The notes: generated from the letters alone by a model not told the origin. 6,161 bases of DNA from UBA1724 sp963611685 (GCA_963611685.1 CAVDSU010000119.1:1-6161); one strand, 5' to 3'; positions 1 to 5,787 are shown, counted from the first letter of the stretch. Program-made: numbers and translations.

Positions 1-77
1 CCCCCGAATTAGTGGCTAGCCCCTAGTGGCTAGTGGCTAGTCTGCAAGGTGCCGCCGGCGCCCGTGCGCCTGGCGGC
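1..77 (+). repeat. Left-edge copy of the modular palindromic repeat
   Basis: Positions 1-62 match 5497-5558 base for base except at two places (20 and 57). The order is a C run, GAATTAG, heptamers TAGTGGC (10-19 and 24-40, split by CCCC), then TCTGCAA and the near-palindrome GGTGCCGCCGGCGCC at 48-62. The end of the copy folds into a hairpin: 51-61 pairs with 66-77 around loop CCGT (62-65), with one bulged T at 71. The window starts inside the element, so its true left end is not visible. No gene is credible here. An open frame can be extended from the transporter back to 33, but the extra 39 residues are translated repeat sequence. Confidence 0.9.
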
Positions 78-108
78 GGGGGGGGCGCCGCGCGAAACCC
101 TGGCCGAA

Positions 109-149
109 CTTTCTCCTTTCTCCTTCCTCCTTCCTCCTTTTTTCTCTTT
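109..149 (+). promoter_or_regulatory. Polypyrimidine leader directly before the transporter start
   Basis: Forty-one consecutive pyrimidines, including tandem TTCCTCC copies, end at the base before ATG 150. No purine-rich Shine-Dalgarno site exists between the repeat and the start codon, so initiation would have to rely on the unstructured U/C-rich leader (for example through ribosomal protein S1) or on a very short leader. No convincing -35/-10 pair was seen between 63 and 149. Confidence 0.6.
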
Positions 150-1022
150 ATGCGTTGGTTTGGTTTGTTTTTAGGGGCCGTTGCTGCCTCCACGTATGGT
201 CTGAATCCCCTCTTTGCCATGCCGATTTTTGCGGAGGGCTTTTCTCCGGAGGCCACGTTGTTGATGCGGTATTTGCCGGCGGTGGTGATTTTGGGTGGGT
301 GGATGTTGTGGAGGGGGATTTCCTTTGGCTTGACGAAGCGTGAGGCTCTGGTGGTCTTTTCGGGCGGTCTCCTCTTTGGGGGCAGTTCGCTGTGCCTCTA
401 CCTGAGCTATTTGAAGATGGACACCGGTGTGGCCTCCACGATACTCTTTGTCTATCCCATCATGACCGCGGTGCTTATGATGATATGCTTCCATGAGCGG
501 ATCCGCTTTGTGACGGTGGCGGCGCTGATTCTTTCCCTGTGTGGCATTGCCTTGCTCTGCCGGAAGTCCGATGGCACCCCCGTGAGCGCCATCGGCGTGG
601 CGCTGGCCATGCTTTCTGCCTTGACCTACGCGGTCTATTTGGTGATGAACAACATGGATGTCATCCGGAAGATGCGTTCGGAGAAGCTCACCTTCTATGT
701 TCTGGCAACCGGCGCCGCGCTCTATTTGGTGCGCTTGGCCTGCGCCGGATGGACCTTCGGGCACTTCACCCCGAAGGTGGCCCTCTGCGCCGTGCTCATG
801 GCGCTGCTGCCCACCGTGATCTCCCTGGTCTGCGTCACGCTCGCAGTCCACTACATCGGCGCCACCGCCACCGCGATTCTCGGCGCCCTGGAACCCCTCA
901 CCGCCATGACCGTCGGAGTCCTCGTCTTCCACGAGGACTTCACGCTGCGCATCGCCGCCGGAATCGTCCTCATCCTCGCCGCCGTCACGCTCGTCGCGCT
1001 TCGAAAGCCCGCGGGGTCGTAG
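150..1022 (+). CDS. DMT-superfamily EamA/RhaT-type transporter
   Basis: An inner-membrane protein of 290 residues that probably exports or imports a small metabolite; the substrate cannot be told from sequence. Ten hydrophobic helices are visible (about 4-28, 36-55, 66-86, 92-112, 119-136, 144-165, 178-198, 208-230, 235-260, 266-284), forming the two five-helix EamA repeats. Each repeat shows the family signature, a helix ending in FHE followed by a Gly-rich helix: FHERIRF at 114-120 and FHEDFTL at 260-266. The second is preceded by GALEPLTAM (245-253), typical of EamA proteins. Length matches the usual 280-300 residues. ATG 150 was chosen over the frame's earlier GTG at 33 because MRWFGLF begins the first helix and the extension is low-complexity repeat sequence. 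The gene is convergent with the fusion gene and ends 18 bases before the shared terminator. Codon composition shifts from G/T-rich at the start to C-rich at the end. Confidence 0.92.
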   Translation: MRWFGLFLGAVAASTYGLNPLFAMPIFAEGFSPEATLLMRYLPAVVILGGWMLWRGISFGLTKREALVVFSGGLLFGGSSLCLYLSYLKMDTGVASTILFVYPIMTAVLMMICFHERIRFVTVAALILSLCGIALLCRKSDGTPVSAIGVALAMLSALTYAVYLVMNNMDVIRKMRSEKLTFYVLATGAALYLVRLACAGWTFGHFTPKVALCAVLMALLPTVISLVCVTLAVHYIGATATAILGALEPLTAMTVGVLVFHEDFTLRIAAGIVLILAAVTLVALRKPAGS

Positions 1023-1040
1023 GGAAAACCAGCAAAAGAG

Positions 1041-1092
1041 AAACGGGCGTCCTCTTGGGAATTCGAGGGGACGCCCGTTTTGCGTTTTTTTA
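1041..1092. terminator. Bidirectional intrinsic terminator between convergent genes
   Basis: A perfect 12-bp stem pairs AAACGGGCGTCC (1041-1052) with its complement at 1069-1080, with loop 1053-1068. It is followed on the + strand by TTTGCGTTTTTTT (1078-1090). On the - strand the stem is followed by the complement of the A-rich stretch 1024-1043, so U-rich RNA is produced in that direction too. It lies between the stop codons of the two convergent genes (1022 and 1112) and can end both transcripts. Confidence 0.9.
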
Positions 1093-1111
1093 TGGGGGAT
1101 GTGGATGCGGC

Positions 1112-3646
1112 CTACCGTTCCAGGGTCTTTTCGATTTCCTGTCGGGTGCGGTTGGTGAGCTCTTCGAGGGAGTCTCGGTGGGTCGGCATGATGGGCGGGA
1201 GGAAGGTGACGACGACCTTCTGTCCCCAGGTGGGGAAGGTCTTTCCTCGGGGGAGGACCCGGATGGCGTCCTTGATGGCGACGGGGAGGATCGGGTTATT
1301 GCTTTGTTGGGCCAGCTTGGCGAAGGCGTGTCGGAAGGGCGAGAGGGATCCGTCCAGGCTCCGGGTGCCTTCCGGGAAGATGACGATGGACTTCCCTTCG
1401 TGGAGGGCGTGCTGGAGCATCTCCAGGGTCTCCCGGAGGTTGCCGTTGAGGTCCATGGGGATCACGTTGTGGCGCCGTGCCAGGAAGCCGGCGAAGCCCT
1501 TGGTGACGAATTTTGCGGCGGCGTAGAAGTAGGTGTTCTTGAAGTGTTCCGGGGAGAGCGCGGTTCCCACGTAGAGGCCGTCCAGGGCGCTCTGGTGATT
1601 GGGGGCGATGACGCAGGGTCCGGCGGGGATGTTCTCCAGTCCGCGGATCTCCACCTTCGAGATGGTCTTGAGCAGTCCCCTTCCCAGCACGCGGAAGAGT
1701 CCGTGGGTGCAGGCGGGCTTGGGGAGTTCCATGGGCTTTGCGGGGAGGCCGGGTTTCTCCGCCTTGGCGGGGAGGTTTTCGGCGCCCTTTTCGGCGGTGT
1801 GTTCCTCCAGGTGTTGCGCCAGGGCGCGCGGGGTGGCGAATTGGGAGAGCTCCTGTGGGGTGAGGCAGATCCCGTGGTCGCGTTCCAGGGTGCTGACGAG
1901 GGTGAGCTTTGCCAGGGAGTCCAGTCCCAGGTCCAGCTCCAGGTGTTCGTCGGGCTTCGGGGCTCTGCCGGCGATGGCCTCCAGGCACTGGGACAGCATT
2001 TTGTAGGTAGGGGTGTCGGGAGCGGGCTCCTGGGTGGCCTGCAGGGTCTCCACGGCCTCGCCGTTGAGCTCCTTCTGGATGATGTGCCGGCGGATCTTCC
2101 CCAGTCGGGTGCGGGGGAGCGGGTGGTTCCAGAGGATCATGCTGCTCAGGCGCTTGTAGGAGGGCGCATGGAGGTTGTAGGGCTCCAGGATCTGGTCCAC
2201 CAGGGTCTCCTGGATGTTGACGATGCCCTTCTTCTTCAGCGCCTCCACGTCGGGCACCGCCACCACCGCCAGATGCCCGTTGTGTTCGGTGACGGCCCAT
2301 TCGGTGAGGAGCCCCTGGGTGAATTTGGCGAAGCTCTCTTCCAGGTCGGCGGGATTGATGTTCTTGCCGTTGCCCAGGATGATGAGCTCCTTCTTGCGTC
2401 CGGTGAGGAAGAGGAAGCCGTCCTTGTCCACGTATCCCAGGTCGCCGGTGTGCAGCCAGCCGTCGGCAGTGAGCACCTGCGCGGTCTCCTCGGGGCGGTG
2501 GTAGTATCCCATCATCACGTTCTTGCCCTTGACGAGCACCTCGCCGTCCTCGATGCGCACCTGGTTGCAGGGGATGGGGATGCCGGGGGAGCCGGGGCGG
2601 ACGCGTCCGGGGCGGGTGAAGGAGATCATGGGGGCGGTCTCGGTCATGCCGTATCCCTCCAGGAGCTCGAAGCCCAGCGCATAGAAGTCCCGGATGAGCT
2701 CGGGATCCGCGGCGGCGCCGCCGCTGGCGATGTATCGGATGGAGCCCCCGAAGGTCTCCTGGACCTTCTTGAAGATCTTTCGGGAGAGCGCCAGGGAGTG
2801 TGCGCCGCGGCAGATCCGGAAGAGTGTCCGGGCGGCGAAGCTCGCGCGGATCTTCTGCATGATGGCGTTGCGGAAGAGCTCCAGGAGCCGTGGCACCGTG
2901 ATGAGGAAGGTGCAGTGGTGTTTCTGGAGGGTCTCCAGGATGGAGGGCCCCGTCATCTCCGGCGCCAGGACCGCGGTGGCGCCGATGGAGAGGGGCATGA
3001 TCAGGCTGCCCATGAGGGGGTATGCGTGGTGCAACGGCAGAATCACCATCACGCGGTCCGCGGGAATGAAGACCTCGATCTCACGACCCACGGAGTTGGT
3101 GTTGGCAAGGAGGTTCCCGAAGGAGAGCATGACGCCCTTGGGGGAGCCCGTGGTGCCCGAGGTGTAGACCAAAAGCGCCAACTCCTCGTCCGGACTCTCG
3201 CCGAGGGACTCGGGGACGGCAGGCTGCGCGGAAGGGGAGGAATCGCCGCTCTCCGAGGCGCCCTGCGAGATCTTCGACAGGGAGTCCAACGACATGACCA
3301 CCGGAGACCAGCCGTCCAGGAGCTCCAGCGCCTTCGCGAGCTTCGCGTGAGTCTTGCCGTCGGTCCAGACGACCGCCGGACGGCAGTCCGAGAGAATGAA
3401 GGCGATCTCCTCGGGAGTGGACATGAAGTCCACCGGCACCGCCACGCCGCCGAGATGCCACACGCCATAGAAGGCGCAGATCCACTCCAGGCTGTTGGCG
3501 CCCAGCAACACCACGCGGTCGCCCTTCGCGGCGTGCGCCTTCATGACGGCGCTGGTGTGGGCGATGGCGGAGGCCAGGGCGCGGTAGGAGAGATGACGGT
3601 CGCCGCAGACGAGGGCGTCTTTGTCGGCAAAACAGAGCCACTTCAT
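1112..3646 (-). CDS. Acyl-(ACP/CoA) synthetase - acyl carrier - PlsC acyltransferase fusion
   Basis: The 844-residue, probably membrane-associated enzyme has three domains. Residues 1-525 form an AMP-forming acyl-activating domain: P-loop YTSGTTGSPKG (161-171), GYGMTE (331-336), GWLHTGDLG (396-404), GRKKELII (416-423), and a C-terminal subdomain with the catalytic-type lysine K517 in PRTRLGKIRR. Residues about 545-615 form a carrier domain with LDLGLDSLAK; Ser577 is the expected phosphopantetheine site. A Lys/Pro/Glu/Ala linker (616-646) leads to a PlsC-type glycerolipid acyltransferase with NHQSALD (HX4D, H684/D689), RRHNVIPMD (724-732) and FPEGTRS (757-763). All catalytic motifs look intact. 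The expected job is to activate a free fatty acid with ATP, load it on a carrier and acylate a lysophospholipid or lysophosphatidate. E. coli Aas has the acyltransferase first and no fused carrier, so this is a reordered, carrier-containing relative. ATG 3646 was chosen because the frame's upstream 39 residues are low-complexity, and MKWLCFADKDAL is a natural domain start. No Shine-Dalgarno site. Confidence 0.93.
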   Translation of the reverse strand: MKWLCFADKDALVCGDRHLSYRALASAIAHTSAVMKAHAAKGDRVVLLGANSLEWICAFYGVWHLGGVAVPVDFMSTPEEIAFILSDCRPAVVWTDGKTHAKLAKALELLDGWSPVVMSLDSLSKISQGASESGDSSPSAQPAVPESLGESPDEELALLVYTSGTTGSPKGVMLSFGNLLANTNSVGREIEVFIPADRVMVILPLHHAYPLMGSLIMPLSIGATAVLAPEMTGPSILETLQKHHCTFLITVPRLLELFRNAIMQKIRASFAARTLFRICRGAHSLALSRKIFKKVQETFGGSIRYIASGGAAADPELIRDFYALGFELLEGYGMTETAPMISFTRPGRVRPGSPGIPIPCNQVRIEDGEVLVKGKNVMMGYYHRPEETAQVLTADGWLHTGDLGYVDKDGFLFLTGRKKELIILGNGKNINPADLEESFAKFTQGLLTEWAVTEHNGHLAVVAVPDVEALKKKGIVNIQETLVDQILEPYNLHAPSYKRLSSMILWNHPLPRTRLGKIRRHIIQKELNGEAVETLQATQEPAPDTPTYKMLSQCLEAIAGRAPKPDEHLELDLGLDSLAKLTLVSTLERDHGICLTPQELSQFATPRALAQHLEEHTAEKGAENLPAKAEKPGLPAKPMELPKPACTHGLFRVLGRGLLKTISKVEIRGLENIPAGPCVIAPNHQSALDGLYVGTALSPEHFKNTYFYAAAKFVTKGFAGFLARRHNVIPMDLNGNLRETLEMLQHALHEGKSIVIFPEGTRSLDGSLSPFRHAFAKLAQQSNNPILPVAIKDAIRVLPRGKTFPTWGQKVVVTFLPPIMPTHRDSLEELTNRTRQEIEKTLER

Positions 3647-3649
3647 AGC

Positions 3650-3692
3650 AAAAAAGAAAAAAACAGGGGAGGGGAGAGGAAAATGGGGAGAG
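3650..3692 (-). promoter_or_regulatory. Polypyrimidine leader of the fusion gene
   Basis: Read on the coding (-) strand, 41 of the 43 bases ending four bases before ATG 3646 are pyrimidines (interruptions at 3664 and 3684). There is no Shine-Dalgarno sequence. This closely parallels the 41-nt pyrimidine tract before the transporter gene, which suggests a shared initiation mode rather than chance composition. Confidence 0.55.
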
Positions 3693-3740
3693 CGTGCGCG
3701 TGCCCGCGGGGACGCGAATTCAAGTACGAACTTTCGGAAA

Positions 3741-3756
3741 AGAAAATAGCATGCCA
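3741..3756 (-). promoter_or_regulatory. Candidate sigma-54-type promoter for the fusion gene
   Basis: The - strand reads TGGCATGCTATTTTCT. Against the sigma-54 consensus TGGCACG-N4-TTGCW it matches 10 of 12 informative positions with the required spacing: GG, ten bases, then TC where GC is expected. The missing G of the -12 GC is a real weakness. Transcription would start near 3731 and leave a leader of about 85 nt before ATG 3646. The adjacent divergent gene encodes a sigma-54 activator, which makes the site more plausible. Confidence 0.35.
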
Positions 3757-3800
3757 TCGGCATTTTGAGGGAGGAGCGACGGAGAAATCCGCCAGGATAC

Positions 3801-3835
3801 TACAAAAAATGCATATATTATCTGCAAAATTTGTA
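3801..3835. promoter_or_regulatory. Operator-like inverted repeat in the divergent intergenic region
   Basis: TACAAAAAATGCA (3801-3813) and TGCAAAATTTGTA (3823-3835) are imperfect inverted copies, pairing at 10 of 13 positions, around the AT-only-but-one spacer TATATTATC. The half-site centres are 22 bp apart, about two helical turns, as expected for a dimeric HTH protein. The dyad centre (3818) is about 87 bp upstream of the start expected from the sigma-54-like promoter, a normal distance for an activator site, and about 80 bp upstream of the regulator's ATG. It is a candidate site for the regulator encoded next door. Confidence 0.4.
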
Positions 3836-3850
3836 GGATATGGTGTGGGA

Positions 3851-3875
3851 CCCCCGCTTTTCTGGGGGATTTTTT
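3851..3875 (+). promoter_or_regulatory. Small hairpin plus T run in front of the regulator gene
   Basis: CCCCC (3851-3855) pairs with GGGGG (3864-3868) around an 8-nt loop, and a six-T run follows at 3870-3875, 22 bases before ATG 3898. The shape is that of a weak intrinsic terminator or attenuator. The stem is only 5 bp (6 with a G.T pair), so it would be inefficient, and transcription of the regulator could also start downstream of it. Confidence 0.3.
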
Positions 3876-3897
3876 CGATTGTGAGGCGTCTTTTTTG

Positions 3898-5424
3898 ATG
3901 AGCGAGTCATTTTTCACGGCGGAAGAGTGGGAGTTGGCGGGGAGCATTGGTCGGCTGGCCTTCGCCAATCCCTTCGGAGAGGAGCGCACGGCGCTGGAGC
4001 GTCGGATTTTGGGGCGTCGCTACCGCAGTTCCTACCGTGTGTGGAACAGCGTGGATGGCGAGTCCTCGGTGAACCGGAATCTGTCGTCGTTGGAGGAACG
4101 CTGTGATTTTCTGGTGCGGGAGGGGGTCTCCCGCTGGGCGGCGCACGGCGCAAGCCTGGACGCCTCGCAGCTGTCCTCCTGGGATCTTCTGTGCCTCTAT
4201 TGGCTCTTTTCGCGCCATCGGGAGGCGATGTGCCGGAATGTCTATTTGGGGCTGGGCTCGGAGAGGGCGACCTCCTCGCTCTACGAGGCCTTCCAGCGGG
4301 AATACCACGGGCTGCTCTCGCTGCCCGGCCGCGCCGTCCCCACGGCGTATTCTCCGGAGGGCGTCTTTGCCTTGATGCACCAGCTGCACCGCGCCTTCAA
4401 CTACATCTACGACTTCATTGCGGGGGGCACTCTGGCGGCGGGGGAGCTGCGGGGCGCCATCTGGCAGTCGGTCTTCACCTGCGACCTTGGGCGATACTAC
4501 CGACAGCTGCGGGGGAAGATGAATCGGATGACGACGCTGGTGACGGGGGAGTCGGGAACGGGAAAGGAGCTGGTGGCACGCGCCATCGCCCTCTCCCAAT
4601 ACATCCCCTTCGATCCCACGACCGGACAATTCGCCTGCCGGCACCAGGAGTGCTTCCACCCCGTACAGCTCTCCGCCATGCCGCAGACTCTGGTGGAGTC
4701 CGCCCTCTTCGGACACGCCCGCGGCGCCTTCACCGGCGCAGTCACCTCTCGCACGGGATGCTTCGAGTCCTGCTCTCCCCAGGGATGCATCTTCCTGGAC
4801 GAAATCGGCGAGGTGACGCCCGAGACCCAGGTGAAGCTCCTGCGGCTTCTGCAGACGCGGCAATTCCAGCGCATCGGCGAGGAACGCACCCGGCTCTTCC
4901 CCGGAAAGGTGGTCGCCGCCACCAACGCCAATCTGCAGGAACGCTGCCGACAGGGGAGCTTCCGAAAGGATCTCTTCTTCCGAATCTGCTCCGACGTCAT
5001 CCAGACCGCACCCCTGCGGACGCTCATCGATGGACAGGAACAGGAGCTTCGCCAATTCGTCGTGGTCCTCACAAAACGCTTCCTGGAGGGACCCGAGGCG
5101 GAGGATTTCGCCGACTGCGCCCTCCGGTGGATCGTGGAACACCTGGGAATGGAATACCCCTGGCCCGGAAATGTCCGCGAACTGGAACAGTGCCTCCGCA
5201 ATCTCCTGATCCGCGGAGAATACCTCCCCGCACAGGCCCCCACCGATAAGGCAACTCCCATCGATCCCCTGGAAAGCGCCCTCGCACAACACGACTGGAC
5301 GGCCGACGAGGTCATGAAGGCATATCTCCAGGCGCTCCTTAAACGCGAAAAGACCCTCTCCGCCGTGGCAAAACACGCCGGACTTGACCCGCGAACCGTG
5401 AAGAAGTATTTGACGGCCGATTGA
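3898..5424 (+). CDS. Sigma-54-dependent AAA+ transcriptional activator, Fis-type HTH
   Basis: A cytoplasmic 508-residue activator that would bind upstream DNA and use ATP hydrolysis to open sigma-54 promoters. The AAA+ domain (about 205-440) shows Walker A GESGTGKE (217-224), the sigma-54-contacting GAFTGA (276-281), Walker B GCIFLDEIGE (296-305), sensor I ATNANL (341-346), arginine-finger region FRKDLFFRI (355-363) and sensor II WPGNVRELE (422-430). Residues 486-505 form a Fis-type HTH (TLSAVAKHAGLDPRTVKKYL). The first 200 residues, with NPFGEERTALERRILG at 24-39, are not a receiver, GAF, PAS or CARF domain I recognise. They and the stretch QYIPFDPTTGQF (234-245) resemble, from memory, an uncharacterised sigma-54 regulator family of Planctomycetes and Proteobacteria. 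ATG 3898 is preferred to the TTG directly before it. No good Shine-Dalgarno; GTGAGG lies about 11 bases upstream. It is divergent from the fusion gene, which is its likeliest target. Confidence 0.92.
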   Translation: MSESFFTAEEWELAGSIGRLAFANPFGEERTALERRILGRRYRSSYRVWNSVDGESSVNRNLSSLEERCDFLVREGVSRWAAHGASLDASQLSSWDLLCLYWLFSRHREAMCRNVYLGLGSERATSSLYEAFQREYHGLLSLPGRAVPTAYSPEGVFALMHQLHRAFNYIYDFIAGGTLAAGELRGAIWQSVFTCDLGRYYRQLRGKMNRMTTLVTGESGTGKELVARAIALSQYIPFDPTTGQFACRHQECFHPVQLSAMPQTLVESALFGHARGAFTGAVTSRTGCFESCSPQGCIFLDEIGEVTPETQVKLLRLLQTRQFQRIGEERTRLFPGKVVAATNANLQERCRQGSFRKDLFFRICSDVIQTAPLRTLIDGQEQELRQFVVVLTKRFLEGPEAEDFADCALRWIVEHLGMEYPWPGNVRELEQCLRNLLIRGEYLPAQAPTDKATPIDPLESALAQHDWTADEVMKAYLQALLKREKTLSAVAKHAGLDPRTVKKYLTAD

Positions 5425-5460
5425 AAAAAACGAAGGGCGCCGCGGAACGCGCCTTTCGGA
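5425..5460 (-). terminator. Hairpin after the regulator; A run makes it a - strand terminator
   Basis: CGAAGGGCGC (5431-5440) pairs with GCGCCTTTCG (5449-5458) over 10 bp with one G.T pair, loop CGCGGAAC. On the + strand no T run follows, so it is not a normal terminator for the regulator. On the - strand the seven A's at 5424-5430 become a U run, giving a good terminator for transcripts arriving from the right. The stem is also the first part of a repeat module that recurs at 5874. Confidence 0.5.
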
Positions 5461-5501
5461 AGGGGGGGGATATCCAAAGGACGGAGGGGCTAGCGCCCCC
5501 C
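5434..5501 (+). repeat. Repeat module E, copy 1
   Basis: The module runs from GGCGCCGCGGAACGCGCC (5436-5453), through a G run, to the conserved block CCAAAGGACGGAGGGGCT (5474-5491) and a C run leading into GAATTAG. The block GGGGCTAGCGCCCC can itself fold. It recurs in the same orientation at 5874-5956 and inverted at 5723-5787. The module begins 10 bases after the regulator stop codon. Confidence 0.85.
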
Positions 5502-5558
5502 GAATTAGTGGCTAGTCCCTAGTGGCTAGTGGCTAGTCTGCAAGGTGCCGCAGGCGCC
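5497..5558 (+). repeat. Right copy of the 62-bp direct repeat
   Basis: Identical to 1-62 at 60 of 62 positions. It contains heptamers TAGTGGC at 5506-5515 and 5520-5536 split by TCCC, TCTGCAA, and the near-palindrome GGTGCCGCAGGCGCC at 5544-5558, whose two halves pair over 6 bp (one G.T) around loop GCA. The two copies lie in the same orientation and bracket the three genes. Confidence 0.9.
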
Positions 5559-5561
5559 ATT

Positions 5562-5579
5562 CCGCCGCTGGTGCGGCGG
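5562..5579. repeat. Variable hairpin between constant flanks
   Basis: CCGCCGC (5562-5568) and GCGGCGG (5573-5579) form a perfect 7-bp stem with loop TGGT. It sits between the GGTGCCGCAGGCGCC core and the segment CGCTGTAAGTACCTAGCAAT. The inverted copy near the right edge has a different hairpin in the same place. Confidence 0.8.
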
Positions 5580-5623
5580 CGCTGTAAGTACCTAGCAATT
5601 AGTGGCTAGTGGCTAGTGGCTAG
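5580..5623 (+). repeat. Constant linker and three-unit heptamer array
   Basis: CGCTGTAAGTACCTAGCAAT (5580-5599) is followed by three exact TAGTGGC heptamers and a final TAG (5600-5623). The linker recurs inverted at 6097-6116. The array and the sequence after it (5601-5649) recur as a direct repeat exactly 374 bp downstream (5975-6023), nearly base for base. Confidence 0.85.
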
Positions 5624-5630
5624 TTCATAA

Positions 5631-5726
5631 GGCGCCTGCGGCACCGCTTCCCCCTACTACCTACTACCCAATTGCGGGCGCCTGCGGCACCGCTTTCCCC
5701 TTCTACCTTCTCCCTACCACCTAATT
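5631..5726 (-). repeat. Two tandem core-plus-polypyrimidine units
   Basis: Two units each begin with GGCGCCTGCGGCACC (the reverse complement of the core) at 5631-5645 and 5677-5691. Each continues with CGCTT, a C/T-rich stretch with TACTACC- and CTACC-like words, and ends in AATT. The second unit is 50 bp (5677-5726) and differs from the unit at 6005-6054 at one base. The first is shorter (43 bp to AATT). The strand given is that of the core orientation. Confidence 0.85.
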
Positions 5727-5787
5727 CGGGGGGGTGCGGGGGGCGTAGCCCCTCCGTCCTTTGGAGATCTTCCGGCGAAAATGCGCC
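5723..5787 (-). repeat. Repeat module E, inverted copy
   Basis: The reverse complement of 5747-5764 is CCAAAGGACGGAGGGGCT, identical to the blocks at 5474-5491 and 5917-5934. The flanks also follow the module: a GGCGC/GCGCC-type start at the right side (5783-5787), a C/G run and AATT at the left. Together with copy 1 it forms a large inverted repeat around 5502-5722. Confidence 0.85.

Noticed and set aside
101..116. Sigma-54-like site before the transporter (TGGC...TC)
   Set aside because: The spacing fits but only about 6 of 12 informative bases match, and the position is inside low-complexity sequence.
33..149. Extension of the transporter's start to GTG 33 (39 extra residues)
   Set aside because: The added residues translate repeat DNA into an Ala/Gly-rich and then Ser/Phe/Leu-rich tail unlike EamA proteins; the first membrane helix begins at ATG 150.
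150..3646. Transporter and fusion gene as a functional pair like E. coli lplT-aas
   Set aside because: LplT is an MFS protein, not EamA; the genes here converge on a shared terminator and are not co-transcribed, so nothing but proximity supports a link.
3647..3763. Extension of the fusion protein's start to 3763 (39 extra residues)
   Set aside because: The extension is Arg/Pro/Phe-rich low-complexity sequence outside the AMP-binding domain, and it would cover the candidate promoter.
3841..3860. Sigma-54 promoter for the regulator (TGG...GCTT)
   Set aside because: The GG and GC elements are 12 bases apart instead of 10, and the rest does not fit.
539..3898. A 1119-codon open frame on the + strand, antisense to the fusion gene
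   Set aside because: It has no recognisable domain, is Gly/Glu/His/Arg-rich, and runs opposite a gene with complete catalytic motifs; long antisense frames are expected with this codon bias.
3907..5376. A 489-codon open frame antisense to the regulator
   Set aside because: Same reason: the + strand frame carries all AAA+ motifs, and the antisense frame is low in hydrophobic order and has no motif.
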